DNA of 22,859 nucleotides from an uncultured Lachnospiraceae bacterium (lineage in GTDB: Bacteria; Bacillota; Clostridia; Lachnospirales; Lachnospiraceae). Positions 6,146 through 13,548 of this stretch are shown here, one piece after another. The position numbers and the translations under genes are program-made. The notes under the pieces were generated by a model that worked only from the letters and a program-made list of their open reading frames with translations, made no database searches and had not been told where the DNA came from. Within the stretch, counting starts at the first letter, position 1. Each line of letters begins with the position of its first letter. The stretch is from positions 1-22,859 of the forward strand of contig CAJUSJ010000063.1 in the NCBI GenBank assembly GCA_910588865.1, given 5' to 3'.

Positions 6146-7093
6146 ATGGCCGCATCCGATATCGCGAATACCTGGGCCAATATACGCCAGGGAGTAAAAG
6201 AAGCCGAAACCCTGATCGGCGAAAAAAAGTACAACTTATCTATGGTAAAATCCCGTCAGGTTCTGGAGCTCATGGTCGACTATCTGTGCGGCATCGCGTC
6301 TGTCTCCAAAGAGGATCTGGCTTCCTCCATAGATGATCTCTATGACAGCGAGTGGATCAGCAAGACCACCTGCGAACATTACCACAAGATCCGTATGCTT
6401 GGCAACAAGGCGGTTCATGAGGGCAATGATAATGGTTATGACGCCAATCAGGCCTACCACCTGCTGTCCCAGGAGGTTTACACCTTTGCCAACGAGTACA
6501 AATCCAAGAAGAAACGCCCCGACCGGGGAACCGGACGTTCTTCCGAAAGAAGCCCGGGCTCCAGAAATACGGCCAGGCGGTCCTCTGACCGCGGCCCATC
6601 TGGTTCCAGAAATTCCGGCCGCGGAAGCGGCTCCTCCTCCAGAGGTTCTGGCCGCCGGGGCTCCAGAAGCCGGAGACGCCAGAAGAGCGGCGGATTTGTG
6701 CCTACTGCCACAGACTTTATCCGCCTGGGACTTATTCTTGTGGTGATCGTTGCCATCGTATTTCTGGTGAGGCTTGTGATGCCTGGGAATGAGGAGACCA
6801 CTGCCGAATCCAGCACCGCTCCCACGACCGCCACATTCCCCACGCCGGAGACTCTCCCACCCACGCTTCCGCCGGAGACCGAGACCATGGCGCCTACCAC
6901 CCCCGCTCCTGTGTACAAGACCACCTCTTCCCTCAATGTCCGTTCAGAACCCTCCACGGCCGGGGAGATCCTTGGACTTTTGGAGTCGGGAACGATTATA
7001 GACTATGTGGAAGATTATGACGACGAGTGGACCGTGATCAATTACAATGGCTCTACCGCCTATGTATCCAGCCAGTATCTGGCCCATGACTGA
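6146..7093 (+). CDS. DUF4145-like domain membrane protein with extracellular SH3b domain
   Basis: A 315-residue protein in four parts. Residues about 1-120 form a helical cytoplasmic domain with RMLGNKAVHEG, the signature I associate with DUF4145. Residues 125-185 are an Arg/Ser/Gly-rich disordered linker. A single membrane helix (DFIRLGLILVVIVAIVFLV) follows near 195-220. A Thr/Pro-rich outer spacer leads to a C-terminal SH3b domain (SLNVRSEPSTAGEILGLL to the end), which usually binds cell-wall peptides. The start at 6146 has AAAGGAGG ten bases upstream; a longer frame from 6089 lacks such a site and overlaps the -10 box. I infer a sensor or scaffold linking the cell wall to a cytoplasmic partner. 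Its real function is unknown. The neighbour downstream is also a cell-wall protein. Confidence 0.8.
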   Translation: MAASDIANTWANIRQGVKEAETLIGEKKYNLSMVKSRQVLELMVDYLCGIASVSKEDLASSIDDLYDSEWISKTTCEHYHKIRMLGNKAVHEGNDNGYDANQAYHLLSQEVYTFANEYKSKKKRPDRGTGRSSERSPGSRNTARRSSDRGPSGSRNSGRGSGSSSRGSGRRGSRSRRRQKSGGFVPTATDFIRLGLILVVIVAIVFLVRLVMPGNEETTAESSTAPTTATFPTPETLPPTLPPETETMAPTTPAPVYKTTSSLNVRSEPSTAGEILGLLESGTIIDYVEDYDDEWTVINYNGSTAYVSSQYLAHD

Positions 7094-7114
7094 CAAGCTG
7101 AGCGAATGGTCATG

Positions 7115-7138
7115 GTGTGAACGCGTGTGAACAGCAAC
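7115..7138. repeat. MITE end fragment (right end)
   Basis: GTGTGAACGCGTGTGAACAG with the following CAAC matches the right end of the 134-bp MITE with about three differences in 24-25 bases. The rest of the element is absent. It lies 21 bases past the preceding stop codon. Confidence 0.6.
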
Positions 7139-7179
7139 CCAAGGCGCGCTTCTGCCGCCTGCCCGTATTTTTTTACCTC

Positions 7180-7208
7180 TTGCCTCATGTCTCATATTAT
7201 ACTATAAT
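7180..7208 (+). promoter_or_regulatory. Sigma-A promoter of the carboxypeptidase-kinase pair
   Basis: TTGCCT (7180-7185), 17-base spacer, perfect TATAAT (7203-7208). The leader is about 35 bases with AAAGAGGT before the ATG at 7250. A T-run at 7168-7174 just upstream may end the previous transcript, though its hairpin is weak. Confidence 0.75.
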
Positions 7209-7249
7209 CGGAGATGGACAGTAATTTATCTGTGAAAGAGGTATTCATT

Positions 7250-9619
7250 ATGAAATATCTGCACTATACCGTGGGCATCCTGTTTACTTTCTGTCTGATG
7301 ACCGCGCTTCTGATCACTTCCGTGGAAGCCGTAGCATACTGGATCCCAGGATACTATGAGAGAGAATATGAAAAATATCAGGTTACCGAAGTCGTGGGCA
7401 TGGAGATGGAGGATCTTCTTGATGTAACCCGGGAGATGATGGCGTATCTGCGGGGAAACCGGGAAGACCTCCATGTTCCCGCGATTGTAAACGGACAAGC
7501 CAGGGAATTTTTTAATGAGCGTGAGATCTCCCACATGGAAGATGTAAGGGGGCTTTTTCTGGGCGGACTCCTGATACGGAGGATCTGCGTCATCACTGCC
7601 ATCCTCTGCGTTGCCGTCCTGCTGGCGCTGAAGGCAAAGGTGGGGATCATTCTCCCCAGAGCCATCTGCGGGGGTACCGGACTGTTTTTCGCGGCGGTGT
7701 GCGGTCTGGCTGCCCTGATATCCACGGACTTTACAAAATATTTTGTCATTTTTCACCAGATATTTTTTGACAATGACCTATGGCTCTTGGATCCCCGGAC
7801 CGATCTGCTGATCAACATTGTGCCGGAGCCGTTTTTTGTGGACACTGCCGCGAACATCGCTGTGATATTCGCTGGTTCCGTGCTCCTTATTTTCTTTCTG
7901 TGCCTTTTCCTCATCCGAAAAAAACGGGGTAAAAAGGATCTGGCGGTCGGGCTGGCCGTTACCCTGGTACTGGGCCTGACTCCTTCCGACGCCCTGGCGG
8001 CCGAGCCCTGGCCTGACAATATATCCATACAGGCAGAGGGCGGCATCGTCATGGACGCGGACACCGGCACTGTCCTTTTCGGGAAAAATATCCACAATGC
8101 CTACTTTCCGGCCAGTATCACCAAGATCCTAACCGCCCTGATCGTTATCGAGCGGTGCGACTTAGACGAGATGGTCACCTTCTCCCACGACGCGGTCTAC
8201 AATGTGGAGGCTGGCAGCAGCAGCGCCGGCCTTGACGTGGGGGATGTTCTCAGTGTTCGGGACTGTCTTTACGCTCTTCTCTTAAAATCGGCCAATGAGG
8301 CTGCCAACGCCCTGGCCGAGCATGTGGCCGGTTCCGTGGATGCCTTTGCGGAATTGATGAACGCGAAAGCCGATTCCTTAGGCTGTCAGGACTCCCATTT
8401 TGCCAATCCCAGCGGCCTCAACAATCCGGAACATTATACTTCTGCCTATGACATGGCTCTCATCGGGCGGGCGGCCCTCCAGAACCGCACTTTCATGGAG
8501 ATCGACTCTTCTCTCTATTATCACCTTCCTGTTACCAGGAACAACAGGGAGGGCCTTACAGTGTATCCCGGCCATAAGATGATCAAAAAAAATATGCCTG
8601 AGTACTACAGCGGAGCCTTGGGCGGGAAGACCGGCTATACCTCCCTGGCCGGAAACACTCTGGTAACCTTTGCCAGAAGAGGGGATATGACCCTGGTAGC
8701 TGTCATCCTAAACGGCCATTCCACCCACTACTCTGACACAAAAGCCATGTTGAATTTTGGTTTTCAGAACTTTCTTACCGTATCAGTGGCGGACTTTGAC
8801 ACTGGTTTTGCCTCCCTTGAAAATGATCTGACCATTGCGGGCCTCTCCCCCACAGGGCTTTCCGGCCTGGAGATGGACCCTTCCATGAAGCTGACCGTTC
8901 CAAAGGATGCGGATTTTAGCTCTGTCAACTCCGTACTTTCCTACGATCTGGCACCCAGCGATCCTCTGGGAACCATTGCCAAGATCCAATACTCCTGGAA
9001 TGACCGGGATATCGGCTTCACCTACCTGACAGTAAAATCCATGTCCCCTGACCAGGTGATGATGCCCCCTGCCGTAGCTTCCCTGGCAGAATCCGGGGCT
9101 TCCAGGCAGGCCGCGGCCCTGAACGAAGACGGTATTTCCGGGCAGGCCCTGGCTCCGGACAGCGACGGCGTTTCCGGGCAGGCTCTGGATCCTGGTGAAG
9201 GAGCGGCTTCCCGACAAGGCGGGGAAGTGACCGGAGAGGAGCTTCTTTCCGCGCATGCCCTGGATACTCAGGACCCTGAGGGCGGCGGCGTGTCCGGTGA
9301 TCAAGCTGACGGACAGCCAGCGGGCAGCAGTCTGGTCAGAAGCGCTGTCTCATGGCTGGGAGCTGTCCCCATATTGGTCTGGCTGGCTCTGGCCGGTACC
9401 ATAGGGGCCGCTGGCGCGGCCTGCGCGGGGATCATCTCAAAGCAGCGCCTTCGCCGGAAAGAAGAGGAGGCCAAGCTTCTGAGGCGGCAGCGCCGTCTGG
9501 AGAGACTGGAACAGCTGGGCATCTCCACCGAGCATTTTGAATATCTGGTACAGCAGCGGCGCTCCAAGGCCGCGGGAAAAAGCAACTTCCTAAAGAAACA
9601 ATATGATGATTCCATTTAA
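7250..9619 (+). CDS. DUF1461 membrane domain fused to a D-Ala-D-Ala carboxypeptidase
   Basis: 789 residues from the ATG with AAAGAGGT upstream. Residues 1-228 form a multi-span membrane domain resembling DUF1461/TIGR01906, with four hydrophobic helices and an outer loop containing REISHMEDV. A further hydrophobic segment ending SDALAAE (about 230-252) looks like the signal peptide of an ordinary DacA, now internal. A peptidase S11 domain follows with SITK (Ser289, Lys292), SAN (347-349) and KTG (460-462), then a PBP5-like beta domain. A disordered spacer with degenerate SGQAL repeats and a last membrane helix near 690-710 come next, then a basic coiled-coil cytoplasmic tail. It trims D-Ala from peptidoglycan stem peptides outside the membrane. 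Family members normally anchor through a C-terminal amphipathic helix, so this architecture is unusual. It overlaps the next gene by 17 bases. Confidence 0.9.
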   Translation: MKYLHYTVGILFTFCLMTALLITSVEAVAYWIPGYYEREYEKYQVTEVVGMEMEDLLDVTREMMAYLRGNREDLHVPAIVNGQAREFFNEREISHMEDVRGLFLGGLLIRRICVITAILCVAVLLALKAKVGIILPRAICGGTGLFFAAVCGLAALISTDFTKYFVIFHQIFFDNDLWLLDPRTDLLINIVPEPFFVDTAANIAVIFAGSVLLIFFLCLFLIRKKRGKKDLAVGLAVTLVLGLTPSDALAAEPWPDNISIQAEGGIVMDADTGTVLFGKNIHNAYFPASITKILTALIVIERCDLDEMVTFSHDAVYNVEAGSSSAGLDVGDVLSVRDCLYALLLKSANEAANALAEHVAGSVDAFAELMNAKADSLGCQDSHFANPSGLNNPEHYTSAYDMALIGRAALQNRTFMEIDSSLYYHLPVTRNNREGLTVYPGHKMIKKNMPEYYSGALGGKTGYTSLAGNTLVTFARRGDMTLVAVILNGHSTHYSDTKAMLNFGFQNFLTVSVADFDTGFASLENDLTIAGLSPTGLSGLEMDPSMKLTVPKDADFSSVNSVLSYDLAPSDPLGTIAKIQYSWNDRDIGFTYLTVKSMSPDQVMMPPAVASLAESGASRQAAALNEDGISGQALAPDSDGVSGQALDPGEGAASRQGGEVTGEELLSAHALDTQDPEGGGVSGDQADGQPAGSSLVRSAVSWLGAVPILVWLALAGTIGAAGAACAGIISKQRLRRKEEEAKLLRRQRRLERLEQLGISTEHFEYLVQQRRSKAAGKSNFLKKQYDDSI

Positions 9620-11390
9620 AACCAGGCGTTCCCATTTAAGCAGGCAGGTTCTGCTGCGCAATTTCGTTATTACCATCATCTGCCTTATGATCGCCACCCT
9701 GTTGTCCACTTTATTTTTTCTTCTGTCCCACAACACGGCCAACATTGCCATCATCTATGTTCTGGCCGTGGTCATCATAGCGCAGAATACAGCCGGATAC
9801 GGGTGCGGCATCGTGGCCTCCCTGTTCAGTGTGGCATTTATCAACTTTGTATTCACTTATCCTTATATGGAGCTGAACTTTATCTTAGACGGCTACCCAG
9901 TGACTTTTTTGGGCATGACCATCATCTCTTCCCTGTCCAGCACCCTGACTACTCATTTGAAAGAAGAGATCCAGCTTTCCAATGAGCGGGAACACATGTT
10001 GATGGAGGCGGAGAAGGAGAAGATGCGGGCAAACCTTCTCCGGGCCATTTCCCATGACCTGCGGACGCCTCTCACCAGCATTATCGGCACATCCACCTCC
10101 TACCTGGAACAGGGGGAGCACATGGATGAGTCCCAGAAGACCCATCTGGTAAAGACCATCGCCGAGGATGCCCAGTGGCTCTTAAACATGGTGGAGAACC
10201 TTCTGTCCGTCACCAGGATCAACAACCAGACAGCCAGCGTGAACACCACCTTAGAGCCTCTCGAGGAGGTGGTCTCCGCTGCCCTGCGGCGGTTCTACAA
10301 GCGTACACCAGGCGCGAAAGTCCAGGCGCGCATCCCTGACGAGCTGATTATGCTTCCCATGGATGCCACGCTGATCGAGCAGGTGCTGATCAATCTTCTG
10401 GAAAACGCGGTCTATCACAGCGGCTCCCAGACTCCCACCAGCCTATCTGTTGATACAGACAACGGGTTTGCCCATTTCCATGTGCGGGATTATGGATCCG
10501 GCATCAGCCCTGACCGGCTGGATACCCTGTTTGACGGATATCCCTCCACGCCAAACCACAGCAGTGATTCCCATAAAGGCATGGGGATCGGGCTTTCTAT
10601 CTGCAAGACCATTATAAACGCTCACCACGGGCAGATCTCCGCAAAAAACCATCCAGATGGGGCTGAATTTATCTTTTCATTACCTTTGGGGAAAATACCT
10701 ATGGATCATAAGATAACTGCTGTCATAATTGAAGATGAAAAAAATATCCTTGGTTTTATTGAGACCGTGCTGTCTGACGGGTCCTATAAGACCTTCACCG
10801 CCGCCACGGGCACTGACGGGCTCTCCCTGATCACCTCCCGCTGTCCGGATATCATCCTTCTGGATCTGGGGCTTCCCGACATGGATGGCCTGGAGATCAT
10901 CAAAAAAGTCCGGCAGTTCACCCAGACTCCCGTGATCGTCATCTCCGCTCGGACTCAGGAGGCGGAGAAGGTGGCTGCCCTGGATTTGGGCGCTGACGAC
11001 TATCTCACAAAGCCCTTCGGCACCTCAGAGCTCATGGCCCGCATCCGCACAGCCCTGCGGCACAGTCAGAACTCCAAAGAAGCGGCTTGTGTCTACAGCC
11101 GCGGCGGCCTTGTGATCGATTTTGGAAAAAGGCGCACTACCTTGGACGGCCAGGAGGTTCATTTAACCCAGATCGAATACAAGCTGGTATCCCTTCTCGC
11201 CCGCCAGGCAGGAAAGGTGCTGACCTACGATTATCTGATGCGTCAGATCTGGGGGCCGTACAATGACAGCAACAACCAGATCCTCCGGGTCAATATGGCC
11301 CACATCAGGAGAAAGCTGGAAAAAAATCCGGCTGAGCCGGAGTATATTTTCACAGAGATCGGAGTTGGCTACCGTATGCGGGATGAGTGA
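9603..11390 (+). CDS. KdpD-KdpE fusion: membrane histidine kinase joined to its response regulator
   Basis: 595 residues. Residues 20-118 hold the KdpD-type DUF4118 membrane bundle. HisKA follows with ISHDLRTP (phospho-acceptor His151), then a HATPase domain (N box INLLEN 263-268, DYGSG, GMGIGLSI). Without a stop, a complete OmpR-type regulator follows: receiver with EDE 377-379, phospho-acceptor Asp421, Lys470, and a winged-helix domain to the end. The N-terminal KdpD sensor and Usp domains are absent. In relatives these are two genes. Here the junction is LPLGKIPMDHK, and Met367 is where a separate KdpE would start. Two-component signalling to potassium or osmotic stress is the family role; no kdpFABC is in the window, so the target is unknown. 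The start overlaps the carboxypeptidase stop and has no strong ribosome site, suggesting coupled translation. Confidence 0.9.
   Translation: MMIPFKTRRSHLSRQVLLRNFVITIICLMIATLLSTLFFLLSHNTANIAIIYVLAVVIIAQNTAGYGCGIVASLFSVAFINFVFTYPYMELNFILDGYPVTFLGMTIISSLSSTLTTHLKEEIQLSNEREHMLMEAEKEKMRANLLRAISHDLRTPLTSIIGTSTSYLEQGEHMDESQKTHLVKTIAEDAQWLLNMVENLLSVTRINNQTASVNTTLEPLEEVVSAALRRFYKRTPGAKVQARIPDELIMLPMDATLIEQVLINLLENAVYHSGSQTPTSLSVDTDNGFAHFHVRDYGSGISPDRLDTLFDGYPSTPNHSSDSHKGMGIGLSICKTIINAHHGQISAKNHPDGAEFIFSLPLGKIPMDHKITAVIIEDEKNILGFIETVLSDGSYKTFTAATGTDGLSLITSRCPDIILLDLGLPDMDGLEIIKKVRQFTQTPVIVISARTQEAEKVAALDLGADDYLTKPFGTSELMARIRTALRHSQNSKEAACVYSRGGLVIDFGKRRTTLDGQEVHLTQIEYKLVSLLARQAGKVLTYDYLMRQIWGPYNDSNNQILRVNMAHIRRKLEKNPAEPEYIFTEIGVGYRMRDE
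10688..10703 (+). promoter_or_regulatory. Possible internal ribosome site and start for a free KdpE
   Basis: GGGGA (10688-10692) lies eight bases before ATG 10701, in frame at the kinase-regulator junction. Initiation here would give a 229-residue regulator, the normal KdpE length. Confidence 0.45.
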
Positions 11391-11436
11391 GGGCTTTTCC
11401 ATGAAGCCTTGGTGTGCCAGACAGCGGACTCCCACA

Positions 11437-11495
11437 GATCCAGTAGGGGCAGGGCCGCTTTAGCGGCCATATTCCTTTCCGCCCCCTTGTACATC
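11437..11495 (-). repeat. Terminator-associated repeat, copy 3 (most complete)
   Basis: On the - strand it runs GATGTACAAGGGGGCGGAAA, GGAATATGGCC, the hairpin GGCCGCTAAAGCGGCC, then TGCCCCTACTGGATC. It starts directly after the exonuclease terminator. It serves as the reference for the interrupted copy at 20291-20487, which shares even the CCCCTACTGGAT end. Confidence 0.85.
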
Positions 11496-11526
11496 AAAAG
11501 GCCTGTCTCCATTGTCAGACAGGCCT
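11496..11526 (-). terminator. Intrinsic terminator overlapping the exonuclease stop codon
   Basis: AGGCCTGTCT (11499-11508) pairs with AGACAGGCCT (11517-11526) over 10 bp, and TTTT follows on the - strand. The gene's TGA (11515-11517) begins inside the hairpin, so its final codons form one arm. Confidence 0.9.
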
Positions 11527-12501
11527 CCCAATCGTTCCTCTCACTTTTTTGATGTCATTTCTCACATGGCGTTTATATCTCTGCTCTTCCCTCTTCTCAA
11601 ACAGGCTTCTGACCCCCTCCTCGTCCACAATCTTCATGGTCTTCACCACATAGAACTCTCCGTTCTCCCCTTTCTTCATGCGGATCTTTCCGCGGACAGG
11701 TCCATGCTGAGGGCAGACTCCCAGACTGAAATACTGCCTCTGGTTCAGGGAAAACCACCGCACCTTTTTTCTCAGCATCCGTTTGCACTGGGGGCATATG
11801 ATATCCGCCACGGTCTTGTCCTCCATGGCCTCTTCCTTGGTGGGAAATGTGCGGGAGACAAACTTGGAGTAGGTGGGAAACCTGAGATAGATCTCCTCCT
11901 CCTTCTTCTCCGGTACCCGGTAATAATCCACGGAAATATAGGGCTCCCACAGCGCCGGGTCCATGCGCCCCAGCACTTTTCCCGTGTAAAAGGCATCATC
12001 CAGGGCCCGATGGAAGGGCCGGTCCTGCTCCAGTGCCAGCTCCTCCACCGCCTTGTCCAAAGACATCTTCTCCCTCACATTGCCCCGGGCCAGGGCGTAG
12101 AGCTTCTGCACATCGTAATAATATAATGGTCTCTCAAATGGAATGTCCGCCTGATAATATTCCATATTTCTCTGCAATTCCGTCAGATCCATGGACCCCC
12201 ATGTGCAAAACCAGAAATCCCGGCCGCACCACTCCAGAAAATCCCGGATCACATCCACAAAGGGCTCCCCCTCCTGCCGAAGCTCCTCCATGTCCATGTG
12301 GGTCACTTCCGAGATCTTATAGTGGAGCTGGGGATACACCTTTGGGGTGATCAGGCGGTGGAACTCGGATATCAGGTGAAAATTCCCGTCCAGCTTCACC
12401 GCTCCCACCTCAATGATCTCAAAGGGTATGCTCTCCACAGAGTTCTCTTTTCCTTCCGGACTTTGATTCCATTCCAGGTCAAAAATAATGTAGTTCTTCA
12501 T
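11515..12501 (-). CDS. DEDDh-type 3'-5' exonuclease with C-terminal zinc ribbon
   Basis: 328 residues from MKNYIIFDLEWNQ. The exonuclease domain (about 1-185) has the acidic pair Asp8/Glu10 in FDLEW, an Asp in TWGSMDLTEL, and HRALDDAFY supplying the catalytic His and last Asp, which fits the ERI-1/KapD-like branch that trims RNA or DNA 3' ends. The second part holds a CPQC...CPQH zinc-ribbon-like motif and a very basic C-terminus, likely for nucleic-acid binding. A frame 31 residues longer exists, but the promoter lies inside that extension, so the shorter start is preferred. The ribosome site is very weak, and the message may be almost leaderless. Confidence 0.85.
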   Translation of the reverse strand: MKNYIIFDLEWNQSPEGKENSVESIPFEIIEVGAVKLDGNFHLISEFHRLITPKVYPQLHYKISEVTHMDMEELRQEGEPFVDVIRDFLEWCGRDFWFCTWGSMDLTELQRNMEYYQADIPFERPLYYYDVQKLYALARGNVREKMSLDKAVEELALEQDRPFHRALDDAFYTGKVLGRMDPALWEPYISVDYYRVPEKKEEEIYLRFPTYSKFVSRTFPTKEEAMEDKTVADIICPQCKRMLRKKVRWFSLNQRQYFSLGVCPQHGPVRGKIRMKKGENGEFYVVKTMKIVDEEGVRSLFEKREEQRYKRHVRNDIKKVRGTIGRPV

Positions 12502-12510
12502 AATGTGGCC

Positions 12511-12539
12511 ATTATAGCATACTTTAGAGGGGACCGCAA
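12511..12539 (-). promoter_or_regulatory. Extended -10 promoter of the exonuclease gene, -35 in MITE sequence
   Basis: On the - strand: TTGCGG (12534-12539), 17 bases, TGC-TATAAT (12511-12516). The -35 lies in the MITE fragment, where complete copies read TTGCCG. The ATG begins nine bases after the -10, so the leader should be only a few bases. Confidence 0.7.
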
Positions 12540-12565
12540 GGGCGCAGACCTGCCTGAACAGTAAC
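12533..12565. repeat. MITE end fragment
   Basis: GCAAGGGCGCAGACCTGCCT and the following GAACAGTAAC match one end of the MITE (compare 20431-20462) with few changes. The other ~100 bases are missing and I see no target duplication. It separates the terminator of the APH-like gene from the exonuclease promoter. Confidence 0.75.
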
Positions 12566-12568
12566 ATA

Positions 12569-12603
12569 ACCGCCCCATTGATCTTCATCATCAATGGGGC
12601 GGT
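12569..12603 (-). terminator. Terminator hairpin of the APH-like gene
   Basis: A perfect 13-bp stem (12569-12581 with 12591-12603) and 9-base loop, GC-rich. On the - strand it is followed by TTATGTTACTGTT, a broken T-run that changes into MITE sequence. The opposite direction gives CTTTAAGTTTATTTT, so it may work both ways. Confidence 0.75.
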
Positions 12604-12633
12604 CTTTAAGTTTATTTTGTCAGAATGGATCCA

Positions 12634-13386
12634 TTATTCGTACTCAACAACATCCAGCCAGCTCTCCAGCAGCTCTCTCTCTCCCGGAAGCTTCTTGTTC
12701 AGTCTGGAAGCGGCCGTGATGGGCATCCATCTCTGGACATACTGTTTCGCGGTATCGCTCATCTCGCAGAAGGTATCCAGGTACAGCTCAGCCAGCTTCT
12801 GATCCTTCAGAGAAAACAGAAGGTAAGTGGTAGCGGCGTCAGCGGAGGCATTGCCCTGGGTCGCGTGGGACCAGTCCAGGATATAGTAGCGGCCCTTCGC
12901 GTCCACCATGATGTTGCTGGGGTTAAAGTCGCCGTGGAGCACCTTGTTATGCTTGGGCATGCTGGACAGACGGGTGTGAAGCTCATAGCGGGTGGTGGCA
13001 TTTAACTCCTTGGACTCAGAGATCTTGCCGTTCCATTTGTCTTTCAGCTTGTTCAGCTTTGGACACTTTTTGCTGTGCACTTCCATCTGGAGAGCCACGA
13101 AATCTCTCATGTATCTCTCAATATGATCCGGGTCCTCTGCCATAACCTCCTCTAAGGTCTTGCCTTCGATGAAGTCCGTGACAATGCACCAGTTTCCGTC
13201 ATCGGTTACATTGACGCCGTGAACCTTGGGGATGGGAAGGCCGGTCTCCTCCACTCTGGCCTGGTTGAGAGCCTCGTTGAGGACGTCTGCTTTGGGGTAA
13301 TTCTTGTCAAATACTTTAACGGCAGTGTCGCCTACCTGGTAGATGATCTTATGGGTACGTGTGGACAAAATTTTATCTGTCTTCAT
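12634..13386 (-). CDS. APH-family phosphotransferase (kinase-like fold)
   Basis: A 250-residue protein with the aminoglycoside/choline kinase fold. VKVF near residue 24 offers the ATP lysine. EGKTLEEVM, then the catalytic loop HGDFNPSN (151-158) and the metal-binding DWSHA (Asp171) follow. Length is near the family minimum. GGGAG precedes the ATG. Members of this group phosphorylate small hydroxylated compounds. Nothing nearby suggests antibiotic resistance, so a housekeeping sugar or small-molecule kinase is more likely, but the substrate is unknown. It lies 162 bases after adhE on the same strand and may share its transcript. Confidence 0.82.
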   Translation of the reverse strand: MKTDKILSTRTHKIIYQVGDTAVKVFDKNYPKADVLNEALNQARVEETGLPIPKVHGVNVTDDGNWCIVTDFIEGKTLEEVMAEDPDHIERYMRDFVALQMEVHSKKCPKLNKLKDKWNGKISESKELNATTRYELHTRLSSMPKHNKVLHGDFNPSNIMVDAKGRYYILDWSHATQGNASADAATTYLLFSLKDQKLAELYLDTFCEMSDTAKQYVQRWMPITAASRLNKKLPGERELLESWLDVVEYE

Positions 13387-13470
13387 ATTTATTCTCCCTT
13401 CCTATACATTAGGCGCGAGCCGCGCCGCGCTACCGCCCTGCCTGGGTACAGTATCGCGGACACCACTCTT

Positions 13471-13510
13471 GGAATAAGCCGTATACGCTTCTTTTTCACC
13501 GGCTCATTCC
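13471..13510 (-). terminator. Hairpin between adhE and the APH-like gene
   Basis: GGAATAAGCCG (13471-13481) pairs with CGGCTCATTCC (13500-13510), 11 bp with one G-U. No T-run follows on the - strand, so it may only partly terminate adhE or may shape the message end. The rest of 13387-13548 shows only a GC-rich patch. Confidence 0.45.
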
Positions 13511-13548
13511 AGATTCAGCTTATCCTGACTTCTTTTTGATCCGCTCAG

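Noticed and set aside
9080..9300. Tandem repeats or CRISPR-like pattern in the carboxypeptidase gene
   Set aside because: Two to three degenerate SGQAL-type units encode a disordered spacer. Units are imperfect, in frame and have no spacer structure.
11512..12126. A 204-residue + strand open frame
   Set aside because: Fully antisense to the DEDDh exonuclease, whose motifs are clear. No ribosome site or recognisable domain.
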